From Cyclobacteriaceae bacterium (GTDB lineage: Bacteria; Bacteroidota; Bacteroidia; Cytophagales; Cyclobacteriaceae), in NCBI GenBank assembly GCA_019638395.1, contig JAHBTX010000003.1, positions 62,001-126,000 on the forward strand: a stretch of DNA of 64,000 bases, written 5' to 3'. Made by a program: the position numbers and the translations under genes. Shown here piece by piece: positions 8,908-16,366 of the stretch. Each line of letters starts with the position of its first letter. Position 1 is the first letter of the stretch. The notes beneath the pieces were generated by a model, which was given only the letters and a program-made list of their open reading frames with translations, ran no database searches and was not told the origin of the DNA.

Positions 8908-9318
8908 TTAGTCAGGCACTATCTCGCCATAATCCAGAAACAATTCTTCGCCTTCTTCAATGTCACGTAATGCTTCGAAGTAGTCGCCATCATTTACTGA
9001 TCGGATGTTAGGTGTATCGCTGTGGTTGATAAATAAGGAAAGATCCATTTTTTTAAACCCTTGTTCCGGCACAAAGTAATTCAACGATTCATCAAACAGA
9101 CAATAATTCTCAACAACGTACCGGGCATAATTGGGTAAAGCTTCCACTTCTTGCCGGGTTAACGTTATCCATTTTTCATCCGGATCGGGCGGACTAAACA
9201 TTTCGCGGCAACCTTTGGGAATTAAGGTGATAGCAAATACGCCTACTCCGGCTACACCCGGCTTCAGCATCACAAACGTGGATTTACTAAGTTCTGCAAT
9301 CAGTTGGTCTTTGTTCAT
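8908..9318 (-). CDS. SET domain protein, second convergent copy
   Basis: A 136-residue protein; the start MNKDQLIAEL is preferred over an ATG 15 bases further upstream. The SET features are more canonical than in the neighbour: a GVAGVGVFAI loop, LSLFINHSDTPNI (Asn98-His99) and GEELFLDYG (Asp-Tyr-Gly at about 129-131). It is a likely S-adenosylmethionine-dependent lysine methyltransferase of unknown target. Its end lies two bases from the end of the first SET gene. It sits 21 bases downstream of a lipoprotein gene on the same strand and is probably co-transcribed with it. Confidence 0.85.
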   Translation of the reverse strand: MNKDQLIAELSKSTFVMLKPGVAGVGVFAITLIPKGCREMFSPPDPDEKWITLTRQEVEALPNYARYVVENYCLFDESLNYFVPEQGFKKMDLSLFINHSDTPNIRSVNDGDYFEALRDIEEGEELFLDYGEIVPD

Positions 9319-9339
9319 GCAAATAGGCAGCAAGCAAGT

Positions 9340-9777
9340 CTATTCGTTGTTGGCTTCTTGTTTAGCTTTTTCAATACTTTCGAGCATTAAGTTTTTTACA
9401 TTTTTAACACGTTCCATTTCTCCTTCCAGGTAGGCGCGCGCTTTTTCCTGATCGACCGTATCGGGTAGTGGATTAAACCTATGCATCCAGTCCATCATGG
9501 CATTACTGGCGGAGTCCAGGTTGCTGATGATTTTTTCTAATTGTTGTTTGCGCTCCACCACCATATCGGGGGTGTTGGCAATTTGTTCCTGCAACTCGCG
9601 CTTCAGTTTCATGATCTCATCCATCTTAGGCATTACCTCATCGTGCACGTCCATCACCTGATCGTACAATACCTGGTTGGGGTTATCGCTGGTATCGGTT
9701 TCGGATGTTGCGGGTTTATTCTTTTCGCAGCTGGTTAAAAGTAAGGTCATAACCAGAACGGGCAAAAGGATTTTCAT
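9340..9777 (-). CDS. Small lipoprotein with helical, coiled-coil-like body
   Basis: A 145-residue protein. The start at 9777 gives MKILLPVLVMTLLLTSCEK, a clean lipoprotein signal with lipobox LLTSC; a longer reading frame upstream has no signal sequence. The mature part has a short Ser/Thr/Asp linker and then two or three long charged helices (DVHDEVMPKMDEIMKLKREL and so on). Similar Bacteroidota lipoproteins are sometimes labelled viral A-type inclusion protein, a label that says nothing about function. It precedes a SET gene in the same direction. Confidence 0.75.
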   Translation of the reverse strand: MKILLPVLVMTLLLTSCEKNKPATSETDTSDNPNQVLYDQVMDVHDEVMPKMDEIMKLKRELQEQIANTPDMVVERKQQLEKIISNLDSASNAMMDWMHRFNPLPDTVDQEKARAYLEGEMERVKNVKNLMLESIEKAKQEANNE

Positions 9778-9797
9778 ACGTTTAATTTTTTGGTTTG

Positions 9798-9805
9798 TAA
9801 AGGTA
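9798..9805 (-). promoter_or_regulatory. Possible minus-7 element for the lipoprotein gene
   Basis: Read on the minus strand the bases are TACCTTTA, one mismatch from TAnnTTTG, and lie 20 bases before the ATG. No clear TTTG sits at the expected upstream spacing. Confidence 0.35.
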
Positions 9806-9889
9806 TGATTTACCAGGCACACATGCTCGTTTTGAGCGACTAACAAGGGTTAGTTAAAATTAAAATTTTAAAGATTTTTTTGAGCCAGT

Positions 9890-9917
9890 TTTGCACAAAC
9901 AGATTTTTTCATCTTTC
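9890..9917 (+). promoter_or_regulatory. Candidate promoter of the Phe/Tyr operon leader
   Basis: TTTG at 9890-9893 is followed after 16 bases by CATCTTTC (9910-9917), a partial match to TAnnTTTG. A start near 9923 would place the leader-peptide ATG about 16 bases into the transcript. Position relative to the leader supports it more than the sequence does. Confidence 0.35.
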
Positions 9918-9938
9918 TTAGAACCAGAATTGAGACAA

Positions 9939-10016
9939 ATGATCACCAACCGATTTTACTTCTTTTACTTTTTTTATCAATCCCGGATGGGACTTGAAAG
10001 AGAATCGGTTTGTTAA
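9939..10016 (+). CDS. Phe/Tyr-rich leader peptide of the pheA operon
   Basis: A 25-codon frame, ATG at 9939 to TAA at 10014-10016. It opens M-I-T-N-R and then has eight consecutive aromatic codons, F-Y-F-F-Y-F-F-Y (9954-9977), five for Phe and three for Tyr, before a charged end. It lies about 65 bases before prephenate dehydratase, the entry to the Phe branch, and just before a terminator hairpin. This is the architecture of an attenuation leader: ribosome stalling on Phe/Tyr codons would report scarcity of both end products. The peptide itself need have no other function. Confidence comes from the codon run, the location and the RNA pairings together. Confidence 0.88.
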   Translation: MITNRFYFFYFFYQSRMGLERESVC

Positions 10017-10053
10017 GAAATAATAAAACGAAAGAAACTCAGAAAGTCCCTCC
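9948..10053 (+). promoter_or_regulatory. Attenuator: leader stem and antiterminator
   Basis: Two alternative pairings are visible. AACCGATT (9948-9955), at the start of the aromatic codon run, is perfectly complementary to AATCGGTT (10003-10010), with further CTTTT/GAAAG pairing inside (9962-9966 with 9996-10000). GGATGGGACTT (9985-9995) can pair with AAGTCCCTCC (10044-10053), 10 bp with one bulged T, and this removes the left arm of the terminator. A ribosome stalled on the Phe/Tyr codons would block the first stem and free the second segment for antitermination. A small TCCC/GGGA hairpin (9981-9992) could also hold that segment. Confidence 0.8.
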
Positions 10054-10073
10054 GAAAGAGGGACTTTCTTTTT
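10041..10073 (+). terminator. Attenuator terminator before pheA
   Basis: A perfect 12-bp stem, AGAAAGTCCCTC (10041-10052) with GAGGGACTTTCT (10058-10069), has loop CGAAA and a run of five T at 10069-10073. It lies directly before the pheA start codon, so it can only regulate that operon and cannot serve an upstream plus-strand gene; the neighbouring upstream gene is on the other strand. Confidence 0.9.
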
Positions 10074-10080
10074 GATGTAT

Positions 10081-10923
10081 ATGAGCAAAAGGAAAAAACT
10101 GAAGATCGCCATTCAAGGCATAGCCACCAGCTTCCACGAGGTGGCGGCACTAACGTACTTTCATGAACCCATACAAACCGTGGAGTGTTTGAGTTTTTAT
10201 GCACTGTGCGAATCGTTGAAGAAAGGTGAATCTGACTATGCGGTAATGGCGATTGAAAACTCTATCGCGGGGAGTATTTTGCCCAACTACTTTTTACTAC
10301 AAGAATATCACTTCTCCATTATTGGTGAGGTATATCTACCCATACACATGCACCTGCTTGCATTGCCCGGTGTTAAACTAAATGACCTCACCAGTATCGA
10401 GTCGCACCCGATGGCCATTCGCCAATGTACCGATTTTCTTTACCGGTTAAATGGTGTGCAGATTTCAGAAAGTGAGGACACGGCACTATCGGCACGCAAA
10501 GTAAAAGAGCAAAAGTTAAAAACTACTGCGGCCATTGCTAACGAGTATGCTGCCAAAAAATTCGGGTTAAATATTTTAGAGAAACGCATCGAAACGCATA
10601 AGAAAAATTTTACCCGCTTTTTGATTCTTACCCGCAAAATTAAAACATCATCCGACAGCAATAAGGCTTCGCTGTATTTTGAAGTGGCCAACGAAGTTGG
10701 CAGCCTGGCGGAAGCGCTGATGACGTTTAAGAATAACAGTATTAACCTTTCCAAAATCCAATCAATACCCATTATTGGTAAGCCAAGCGAATACTCAATT
10801 CACATTGACGTAGAATGGAAGAAACGCAAGAGCTATGATGTGGCCATAGGGGAAGTATTGCGGCAGGTAAAAAACCTCAACATTTTGGGCGAATACAAAA
10901 AAGCAAAAATCGAATACAAGTAA
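10081..10923 (+). CDS. pheA: Prephenate dehydratase
   Basis: A 280-residue enzyme converting prephenate to phenylpyruvate. The PDT domain (about 6-185) shows a variant opening IAIQGIATSFHEVAAL, VMAIENSIAGSI (about 55-66), SIESHPMAIRQC (about 105-116) and the catalytic TRF motif at 178-180. A C-terminal ACT domain (about 197-270) begins LYFEVANEVGSLAEAL, but the usual ESRP phenylalanine-binding motif reads QSIP, so feedback binding may differ. ATG 10081 is preferred; ATG 10075 in the same frame is possible. It is monofunctional: chorismate mutase is fused to DAHP synthase three genes downstream. A leader-peptide attenuator lies directly upstream. Confidence 0.93.
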   Translation: MSKRKKLKIAIQGIATSFHEVAALTYFHEPIQTVECLSFYALCESLKKGESDYAVMAIENSIAGSILPNYFLLQEYHFSIIGEVYLPIHMHLLALPGVKLNDLTSIESHPMAIRQCTDFLYRLNGVQISESEDTALSARKVKEQKLKTTAAIANEYAAKKFGLNILEKRIETHKKNFTRFLILTRKIKTSSDSNKASLYFEVANEVGSLAEALMTFKNNSINLSKIQSIPIIGKPSEYSIHIDVEWKKRKSYDVAIGEVLRQVKNLNILGEYKKAKIEYK

Positions 10924-10924
10924 C

Positions 10925-12121
10925 ATGATAAAGACTGCAAACCGGATTGCCAACGTAGAAGAATATTACTTCAGCAAAAAGTTAGCGGAAGTGCGTGGGT
11001 TGGATACACCGGCACATCCGGTAATTAACCTGGGTATTGGTAGCCCCGATCTGGCTCCGGCTGCTTCGGCTATTGAAGCTCTGAACGTAACGGCCCAGAA
11101 AGTCAACAGCCACGGATACCAGAATTACAAAGGCATTCCTGCCTTGCGACAAGGTGTGCAAGCATTTTATAAAAGTACTTACGGTGTTAATCTGAATGCT
11201 GAAACAGAAATCCTTCCGCTCATGGGTTCGAAGGAAGGTATCATGCACATTGCTATGGCTTTTGTAAATGAAGGTGAAGAAGTTTTAATTCCTGATCCTG
11301 GCTATCCAACGTATTCATCAGTAGCTAAACTGGTGGGGGCAAAAGTAAGAACCTATAAACTACAGGAATCCTTAGATTGGGGAATTGATGTAGCAGCCTT
11401 GCAAAGATCCGATTTATCGAAAGTAAAAGTTATGTGGGTTAATTTTCCACACATGCCAACGGGGCGCGTTGCATCCAAAGAAGAATTGAAAGCGTTGGTT
11501 GATCTTGCACGCAAGAATAATTTTTTGATTGTGAATGATAATCCGTATTCATTAATCTTAAATGACAATCCGCAGAGCATTCTTGCCATAGAAGGAGCTG
11601 CCGATGTAGCGTTAGAGCTTAACTCGTTGAGTAAATCGCACAACATGGCTGGCTGGCGAATTGGTTGGGTAGCGGGTAACAAAGATTTGGTTGATGCCGT
11701 GCTGCGTGTGAAGAGCAATATGGATAGCGGCATGTTTCTGGGTTTGCAACAGGCTGCTGCTGAAGCTTTGAAGAATGGAAAGGAATGGTTTACCGAATTA
11801 AACGCAGTCTATAAAAAAAGAAGAACGGCTGCGCGGAAGATTTTAGATGTTTTAGGTTGTTCCTATTCTGAAAAGCAGTCGGGGTTGTTTGTGTGGGCCA
11901 AAGCACCCGATCATGTTGTTGATATAGAAAAATGGATTGATGAAGTGTTGTATGCCACACATGTATTTATAACACCTGGTTTTATTTTTGGTGAAGGCGG
12001 TTCGCGTTTTATCCGCATCTCGCTTTGCGCTACCGAAGAAAAACTGCAAGAAGCGCTAGTCCGGATTCAAAAGTTTGTGGCTGAAAATACTACCGTCTCA
12101 AATCTAACCTCTCAAGTTTAA
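10925..12121 (+). CDS. Pyridoxal-phosphate aminotransferase, probably aromatic
   Basis: A 398-residue fold-type I (class I/II) aminotransferase. Visible features are INLGIGSPDLAP, the YQNYKGIPALR substrate loop, DPGYPTYSS, the cofactor region VNFPHMPTGR and NDNPYS, and the PLP lysine Lys237 in LNSLSKSHNMAGWRIG, with arginine in FIRISL near the C-terminus. Family sequence alone does not fix the substrate, since the group includes aspartate, LL-diaminopimelate and aromatic enzymes. The position between prephenate dehydratase and prephenate dehydrogenase argues for transamination of phenylpyruvate and hydroxyphenylpyruvate. One base separates it from pheA. Confidence 0.9.
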   Translation: MIKTANRIANVEEYYFSKKLAEVRGLDTPAHPVINLGIGSPDLAPAASAIEALNVTAQKVNSHGYQNYKGIPALRQGVQAFYKSTYGVNLNAETEILPLMGSKEGIMHIAMAFVNEGEEVLIPDPGYPTYSSVAKLVGAKVRTYKLQESLDWGIDVAALQRSDLSKVKVMWVNFPHMPTGRVASKEELKALVDLARKNNFLIVNDNPYSLILNDNPQSILAIEGAADVALELNSLSKSHNMAGWRIGWVAGNKDLVDAVLRVKSNMDSGMFLGLQQAAAEALKNGKEWFTELNAVYKKRRTAARKILDVLGCSYSEKQSGLFVWAKAPDHVVDIEKWIDEVLYATHVFITPGFIFGEGGSRFIRISLCATEEKLQEALVRIQKFVAENTTVSNLTSQV

Positions 12122-12124
12122 ATA

Positions 12125-12988
12125 ATGAAAACAACTATTGTTGGATTAGGATTGATTGGAGGCTCGGTTGCGCTGGGTTTGCGCAGGGCGGGCATTGCTA
12201 CTGAGTTGATGGGTGTAGATGCGAATGCTGCCAATGGATTGAAAGCTGTTGAGCTTGGCTTGGTAGATAAAATCTTAACAGAAGATAAAGCACTTTCAAC
12301 AGCCGATTTGATTGTGTTGGCTATTCCGGTAAATGCGCTGAATGCATTTTTGCCAGCGGTATTGGATATTGTAAAGAAGGGGGCTGTGGTTATTGATGGT
12401 GGATCAACCAAAACATCCATTTGCAAGTCGGTGGCCAACCATCCCAAGCGAAATCAGTTTGTAGCAGCTCATCCTATTGCCGGAACTGAAAACTCAGGAC
12501 CAACAGCAGCTTTTGATGGTTTGTTTAAAGGCAAAACCAACATTATTTGCGAAGCAGGGAAATCTTCGGTAGAAGCGTTGAACACAGCTATGAAAGTTTT
12601 TGATGCATTGGAAATGAAAACCATTTTTATGGAAGCCGATGAACACGACCGGCATGTAGCGTATGTCTCACATCTCTCGCACGTGAGTTCCTTTTTATTA
12701 GGTCAAACTGTGCTGGATATAGAGAAAGACGAAAAGAATATTTTTGATCTGGCAGGTAGTGGTTTTGCCTCTACGGTACGGTTAGCCAAAAGTTCGCCCG
12801 ATATGTGGGCACCCATCTTTGAACAAAATGTAGAGTACCTGAGCCAGGCACTACTGGAATATATTATGCACCTGCAAAAATTTCATTACCACTTAATGAA
12901 GCGCGACACCAAAGAGTTGCACCGCATTATGAGCAAGGCGAATGAGATTCGCAGGGTGCTGGATCAAAGCGATAAACCCAAAACGTAA
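12125..12988 (+). CDS. tyrA: Prephenate dehydrogenase
   Basis: A 287-residue enzyme of the tyrosine branch that oxidatively decarboxylates prephenate to 4-hydroxyphenylpyruvate. The N-terminal Rossmann motif is VGLGLIGGSVALG (about 6-18), followed by an acidic VDAN at the end of beta-2 that suggests NAD preference. The family signature AAHPIAGTENSGP carries the catalytic histidine (His116), and the all-helical C-terminal dimerisation domain includes HVAYVSHLSHVSS and DLAGSGFASTVRLA. There is no fused chorismate mutase or ACT domain. It lies three bases after the aminotransferase gene. Confidence 0.93.
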   Translation: MKTTIVGLGLIGGSVALGLRRAGIATELMGVDANAANGLKAVELGLVDKILTEDKALSTADLIVLAIPVNALNAFLPAVLDIVKKGAVVIDGGSTKTSICKSVANHPKRNQFVAAHPIAGTENSGPTAAFDGLFKGKTNIICEAGKSSVEALNTAMKVFDALEMKTIFMEADEHDRHVAYVSHLSHVSSFLLGQTVLDIEKDEKNIFDLAGSGFASTVRLAKSSPDMWAPIFEQNVEYLSQALLEYIMHLQKFHYHLMKRDTKELHRIMSKANEIRRVLDQSDKPKT

Positions 12989-13047
12989 CTTTATTGTTTT
13001 AGTAATACTTAAATCTAAACCCGAAATCTATTTAACTTTATTGCATC

Positions 13048-14151
13048 ATGACAAAGAAAGGATTACAACTCGAACCCATATCATCGTGGATGAAGACCAG
13101 CAGACCCGTTATCATTAGCGGGCCATGCAGTGCAGAGACAGAAGAGCAAACCATCGCCACAGCTAAACAAGTTGCCGCAACAGGCAAAGTGCATGCCCTA
13201 CGTGCCGGTATCTGGAAGCCGCGCACAAGGCCTGGCCAATACGAAGGTGCTGGTGATGTAGGTTTAAAATGGTTGGTGCAAGCGGGTAAAGAGACGGGTT
13301 TACCTGTAACAACGGAAGTAGCCAATGCCGCCCACGTAGAGGCAGCCTTAAAAGCTGGTGTAAATTTTTTATGGGTAGGTGCACGCACCACGGTAAATCC
13401 ATTCTCGGTTCAGGAAGTTGCCGATGCTTTAAAAGGTGTTGACATTCCGGTGTTGGTAAAAAATCCGATCAATCCGGATGTAGAGTTGTGGTTAGGTGCG
13501 CTGGAGCGTTTGAACAAAGCAGGCATCACCAAGTTGGCTGCCATTCATCGCGGGTTCTCCTCATTCGAGAAAGGTCCTTTCCGCAACGCACCGATGTGGG
13601 ATCTTGCCATTGAATTAAAGACCCGGGTACCGGAGTTAGATATGATTTGCGATCCAAGTCACATTGCCGGTAACCGCGATCTTATTGCATTCATTTCGCA
13701 GAAGGCGCTTGATCTGGATATGGCTGGTTTGATGATTGAAAGTCATATTAACCCTGATGCTGCGTGGAGCGATGCCAAGCAACAGGTTACTCCGGCTGTG
13801 CTGGGTAAGATCATTAGCGAACTGGTTGTGCGCACGGCTTCTGTTGAGAACAAAACATTCAAAGACACACTCAGTATTCTGCGTGAGCAGATTGATCAGT
13901 TAGATGATGAGATCATGCAACGGTTATCGCAACGCATGAAGATATCAGAGAAGATAGGCCAGTACAAGAAAGAAAATAACGTAACCATCCTGCAGGTAAA
14001 CCGCTGGGAAGAAATTGTACAAACCCGTATTGCTTTATGTAAGGCAATGGGATTGAACGAAGAGTTTACAAACGATTTACTGAAGTTGATTCACCATGAG
14101 TCGATTCAGGTGCAAACCAAGGTGATGAATCAGGTTGCAGAGCGAGTGTGA
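13048..14151 (+). CDS. Bifunctional DAHP synthase / chorismate mutase
   Basis: A 367-residue fusion. Residues 1 to about 258 form a type I, KDO8P-synthase-like DAHP synthase: ISGPCSAETEEQ, LRAGIWKPRTRPG, EVANAAHVEAAL, VLVKNPINPD, IHRGFSSFEK, CDPSHIAG and GLMIESHINP. Residues about 270-360 form an AroQ-type helical chorismate mutase (LREQIDQLDDEIMQRLSQRMKI, then QYKKENNVTILQ and RWEEI). The pair supplies both the first shikimate-pathway step and prephenate. In related fusions the mutase domain mediates prephenate inhibition of the synthase. A 59-base gap follows tyrA with no clear terminator, so it is probably the last gene of the attenuated operon. Confidence 0.93.
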   Translation: MTKKGLQLEPISSWMKTSRPVIISGPCSAETEEQTIATAKQVAATGKVHALRAGIWKPRTRPGQYEGAGDVGLKWLVQAGKETGLPVTTEVANAAHVEAALKAGVNFLWVGARTTVNPFSVQEVADALKGVDIPVLVKNPINPDVELWLGALERLNKAGITKLAAIHRGFSSFEKGPFRNAPMWDLAIELKTRVPELDMICDPSHIAGNRDLIAFISQKALDLDMAGLMIESHINPDAAWSDAKQQVTPAVLGKIISELVVRTASVENKTFKDTLSILREQIDQLDDEIMQRLSQRMKISEKIGQYKKENNVTILQVNRWEEIVQTRIALCKAMGLNEEFTNDLLKLIHHESIQVQTKVMNQVAERV

Positions 14152-14163
14152 CCTCACCCCCAG

Positions 14164-14184
14164 CCCCTCTCCAAAGGAGAGGGG
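14164..14184 (+). repeat. Palindromic intergenic repeat
   Basis: CCCCTCTCC and GGAGAGGGG flank an AAA loop, a perfect 9-bp stem preceded by CCTCACCCCCAG. The same CCCTC/GAGGG palindrome, with a CCCTCACCC start, recurs diverged at 42131-42193. It resembles REP-like palindromes scattered between genes of many bacteria. It lacks a T-run but may stabilise the 3' end of the aromatic operon. Confidence 0.7.
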
Positions 14185-14209
14185 AGTAGAACGGATTAAA
14201 TTTGAGAGA

Positions 14210-14923
14210 ATGAGAGTTTTATTTTTTTTTATGGTGTGTACACTTTCCCTTCAAGCCCAACCGGTTGATAAAAATTATCTACTGGGAAAGTTTGATCCGG
14301 CAACACATCCTCAGTTTGTAAAGCTGGCCGATAAACACACGAGGGGCAGTGGGCGCGGGGCTTACCTGAGAAAAGAAACCTACGAAGCTTTTGTTAAGAT
14401 GAGCGATGCTGCTCGTAAGGAAGGTGTTGAACTAACCATCATTTCAGCCACCCGTAATTTTGATTCACAAAAACGTATTTGGGAAAACAAGTGGAATGGC
14501 AAAGTACAGGTAGAAGGAAAAGACCTTACTACCGTTAACGACCTGAAAGAACGTGCACGACTCATTTTATTATACAGTTCCATGCCGTCCACCTCGCGCC
14601 ACCATTGGGGAACGGATATGGATTTGAATGCACTCAACAATAGCTTCTTTGATTCGGGCGAAGGATTAAAAATTTATACCTGGCTTAAAGCCCATGCTGC
14701 TGAATTTGGTTTCTGTCAACCTTATACAGCTAAAGACAATGGCCGCACCGGCTACGAAGAGGAGCGGTGGCATTGGAGTTACCTGCCCTTATCTGGCGAA
14801 TTTTTAGATCAATACCAAAAGCAAGTTAATTACGAAGATATTACCGGATTTGAAGGCAGTACGGTTGCTGAACAGATGAGTGTAATCAAGAATTATGTAG
14901 AAGGAGTAGCGTGTAAGAAATAG
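14210..14923 (+). CDS. M15 family D-Ala-D-Ala carboxypeptidase (VanY-like)
   Basis: A 237-residue exported zinc peptidase. Start 14210 gives signal peptide MRVLFFFMVCTLSLQAQ; a longer upstream frame reads through the intergenic repeat and is unlikely. The M15B core shows SATRNFDSQKRIWENKW, the zinc motif STSRHHWGTDMDL (SxHxxGxxxD) and the second metal/catalytic motif EERWHWSYLPL. It would trim D-Ala-D-Ala from peptidoglycan stem peptides in the periplasm. The N-terminal region before about residue 60 is family-specific. It lies after the aromatic operon across a palindromic repeat, and its end faces a broken endonuclease gene 10 bases away. Confidence 0.88.
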   Translation: MRVLFFFMVCTLSLQAQPVDKNYLLGKFDPATHPQFVKLADKHTRGSGRGAYLRKETYEAFVKMSDAARKEGVELTIISATRNFDSQKRIWENKWNGKVQVEGKDLTTVNDLKERARLILLYSSMPSTSRHHWGTDMDLNALNNSFFDSGEGLKIYTWLKAHAAEFGFCQPYTAKDNGRTGYEEERWHWSYLPLSGEFLDQYQKQVNYEDITGFEGSTVAEQMSVIKNYVEGVACKK

Positions 14924-14933
14924 AACTAATTTA

Positions 14934-15368
14934 TTATTTAGGATAGTTTCCTTTGTTCTTTATCCAGTCAATGGCCCTCTGCAGAATTTCAGTATCATCA
15001 TAGAATTTACCAATGCTGGTATTGCAACTGCTGCAAATCCACCTCGAACAGAGCCATCAAGGTGGCTATGATCTAAAACCACATCGTTCTTAAATTTCCT
15101 TATAATGTTACGACCGCATATCGGGCAGATAAACCTATCGCCAATTTGTGGTTGTGGAAATTTGGCTTCATAGATTTTCTTCTGTAGGATTGATTTTTAC
15201 TTTTTTTGAATAGCAGTCTTTACAAATAGGCCTTCGTAAAACTCGGTTGTCTTTACCGTATTGATTTTTGGCAAATGCTTCGATTGGTTTTTCAACACCG
15301 CAAGTCGTGCAGATTTTGGAATACGGTTCTTCCAATGGATTAGTGCTGGAACTCTTTAGGGTTGACAT
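14934..15368 (-). pseudogene. HNH endonuclease VII-like gene, broken by two frameshifts
   Basis: Read on the minus strand from MSTLKSSS, the first frame has a zinc ribbon (CTTCGVEKP ... CKDCY) and stops at 15168. Shifting frame near 15174-15184 restores IYEAKFPQPQIGDRFICPICGRN and the DVVLDHSHLDGSVRGG catalytic core. A second shift near 15037-15043 restores ICSSCNTSIGKF and a tail ending at TAA 14934. Both breaks are cured by adding one base. The CPxC...DHSHxxGxVRG...CxxCN pattern is that of recombination endonuclease VII/HNH nucleases. It overlaps the end of the methyltransferase by 29 bases, as in a paired restriction-modification unit. Confidence 0.75.
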
Positions 15369-16205
15369 AAACTTGATTAGTAGAATTAACCACGCTTGCA
15401 ATCCTCTTATTAGCAATTTTACAGTACTCTTTATTTATTTCGCTGCCAATAAATTTTCTTCCTTCAAGAATACACATTTTTGCTACCGTTCCGCTTCCCA
15501 TCATAGGATCATAAACAACATCTCCCGGCTTGCTCCATGTTGTTATATGGTCTTGCGCTAGTTTTTCTGGAAATATAGCAGGGTGACCATACGCAAACTC
15601 ATCGCTTGCCGAATGACCTTTACCCACCCGGTATTCCCATACATTAGTTCTTCTTCCAAACTCACCATACCACCACGTTTTAATTGCAGAAGATTTCCAT
15701 TCTGAAGTCTCTTTGTGCCATTATCTCCTTTTCTTGCTTCTTTATTTTCTCTGTCTTTGATAAGGTTTATTGTTTTTGGTTTCCCTTTGCACAATACAAA
15801 CATGTATTCAAAAGATTGCCAATAGGTGTTATTGTTACCAACAGCACCCCGTGGGGGCTTTAAATAAATCATAGTGTCGAACAAATTAAAGCCACACTCT
15901 TTAAAAAAAAGGGCCTGTCTGAAACTTGTGCCAGTCTCACTTCCGGCTATAGTAGCATCGCCAACAATCCAAACAACAACACCCCCATCTTTGGTAATGC
16001 GGTAGAGCTCGCTGGCTATCTTCTCGAAGTGGAATGTGTAACCATTGAATTCCGTTTTAATGCCCTTTATTTTGTTGTTGTAAGTTCTTAACTCATCGTA
16101 AGGTGGAGAAGTGATGGTTAGGTCGATATAATTATCCGGCATGGAAGCCATGGTTGCCAGGCAATCTTCTTGATAGATTCTGTTGTTAAGAATTTCTCTT
16201 TTCAT
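15340..16205 (-). pseudogene. DNA methyltransferase (SPPY type), frameshifted
   Basis: Starts at 16205 with MKREILNNRIYQEDCLATMAS. The catalytic motif TSPPYDELRTY (about residues 33-43) suggests N4-cytosine or N6-adenine methylation. The frame breaks near 15690-15698; adding one base restores SAIKTWWYGEFGRRTNVWEY, HPAIFPEKLAQDHI and the cofactor motif VVYDPMMGSGT, ending at 15340. Catalytic motif before cofactor motif indicates the beta class. With the overlapping HNH gene it forms a probable restriction-modification cassette. The break may be genuine decay or an assembly error, because every lost frame in the cassette is a single missing base. Confidence 0.8.
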
Positions 16206-16366
16206 GCTTAACCAAGGTTCATCCTTTAAAAATAAGATGGATGTAGTTCATTTTCAAATTATTCCGGCAGGTCACGCTTTATCTGAATAAAAAGGATGTT
16301 TATGTCGCAATATCTCTATCACTTTAGCGATATTTAGATTCCCGCTTAAACCCCAATCCCTCTGGT

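Noticed and set aside
10072-10080. TTG or ATG start for pheA inside the T-run
   Set aside because: Starting inside the terminator tail is less plausible than ATG 10081, and the extra residues are not conserved; ATG 10075 remains a weaker alternative.
14135-14209. Longer N-terminus for the VanY-like protein
   Set aside because: It would translate the palindromic repeat and lacks a signal peptide, whereas ATG 14210 gives a clean one.
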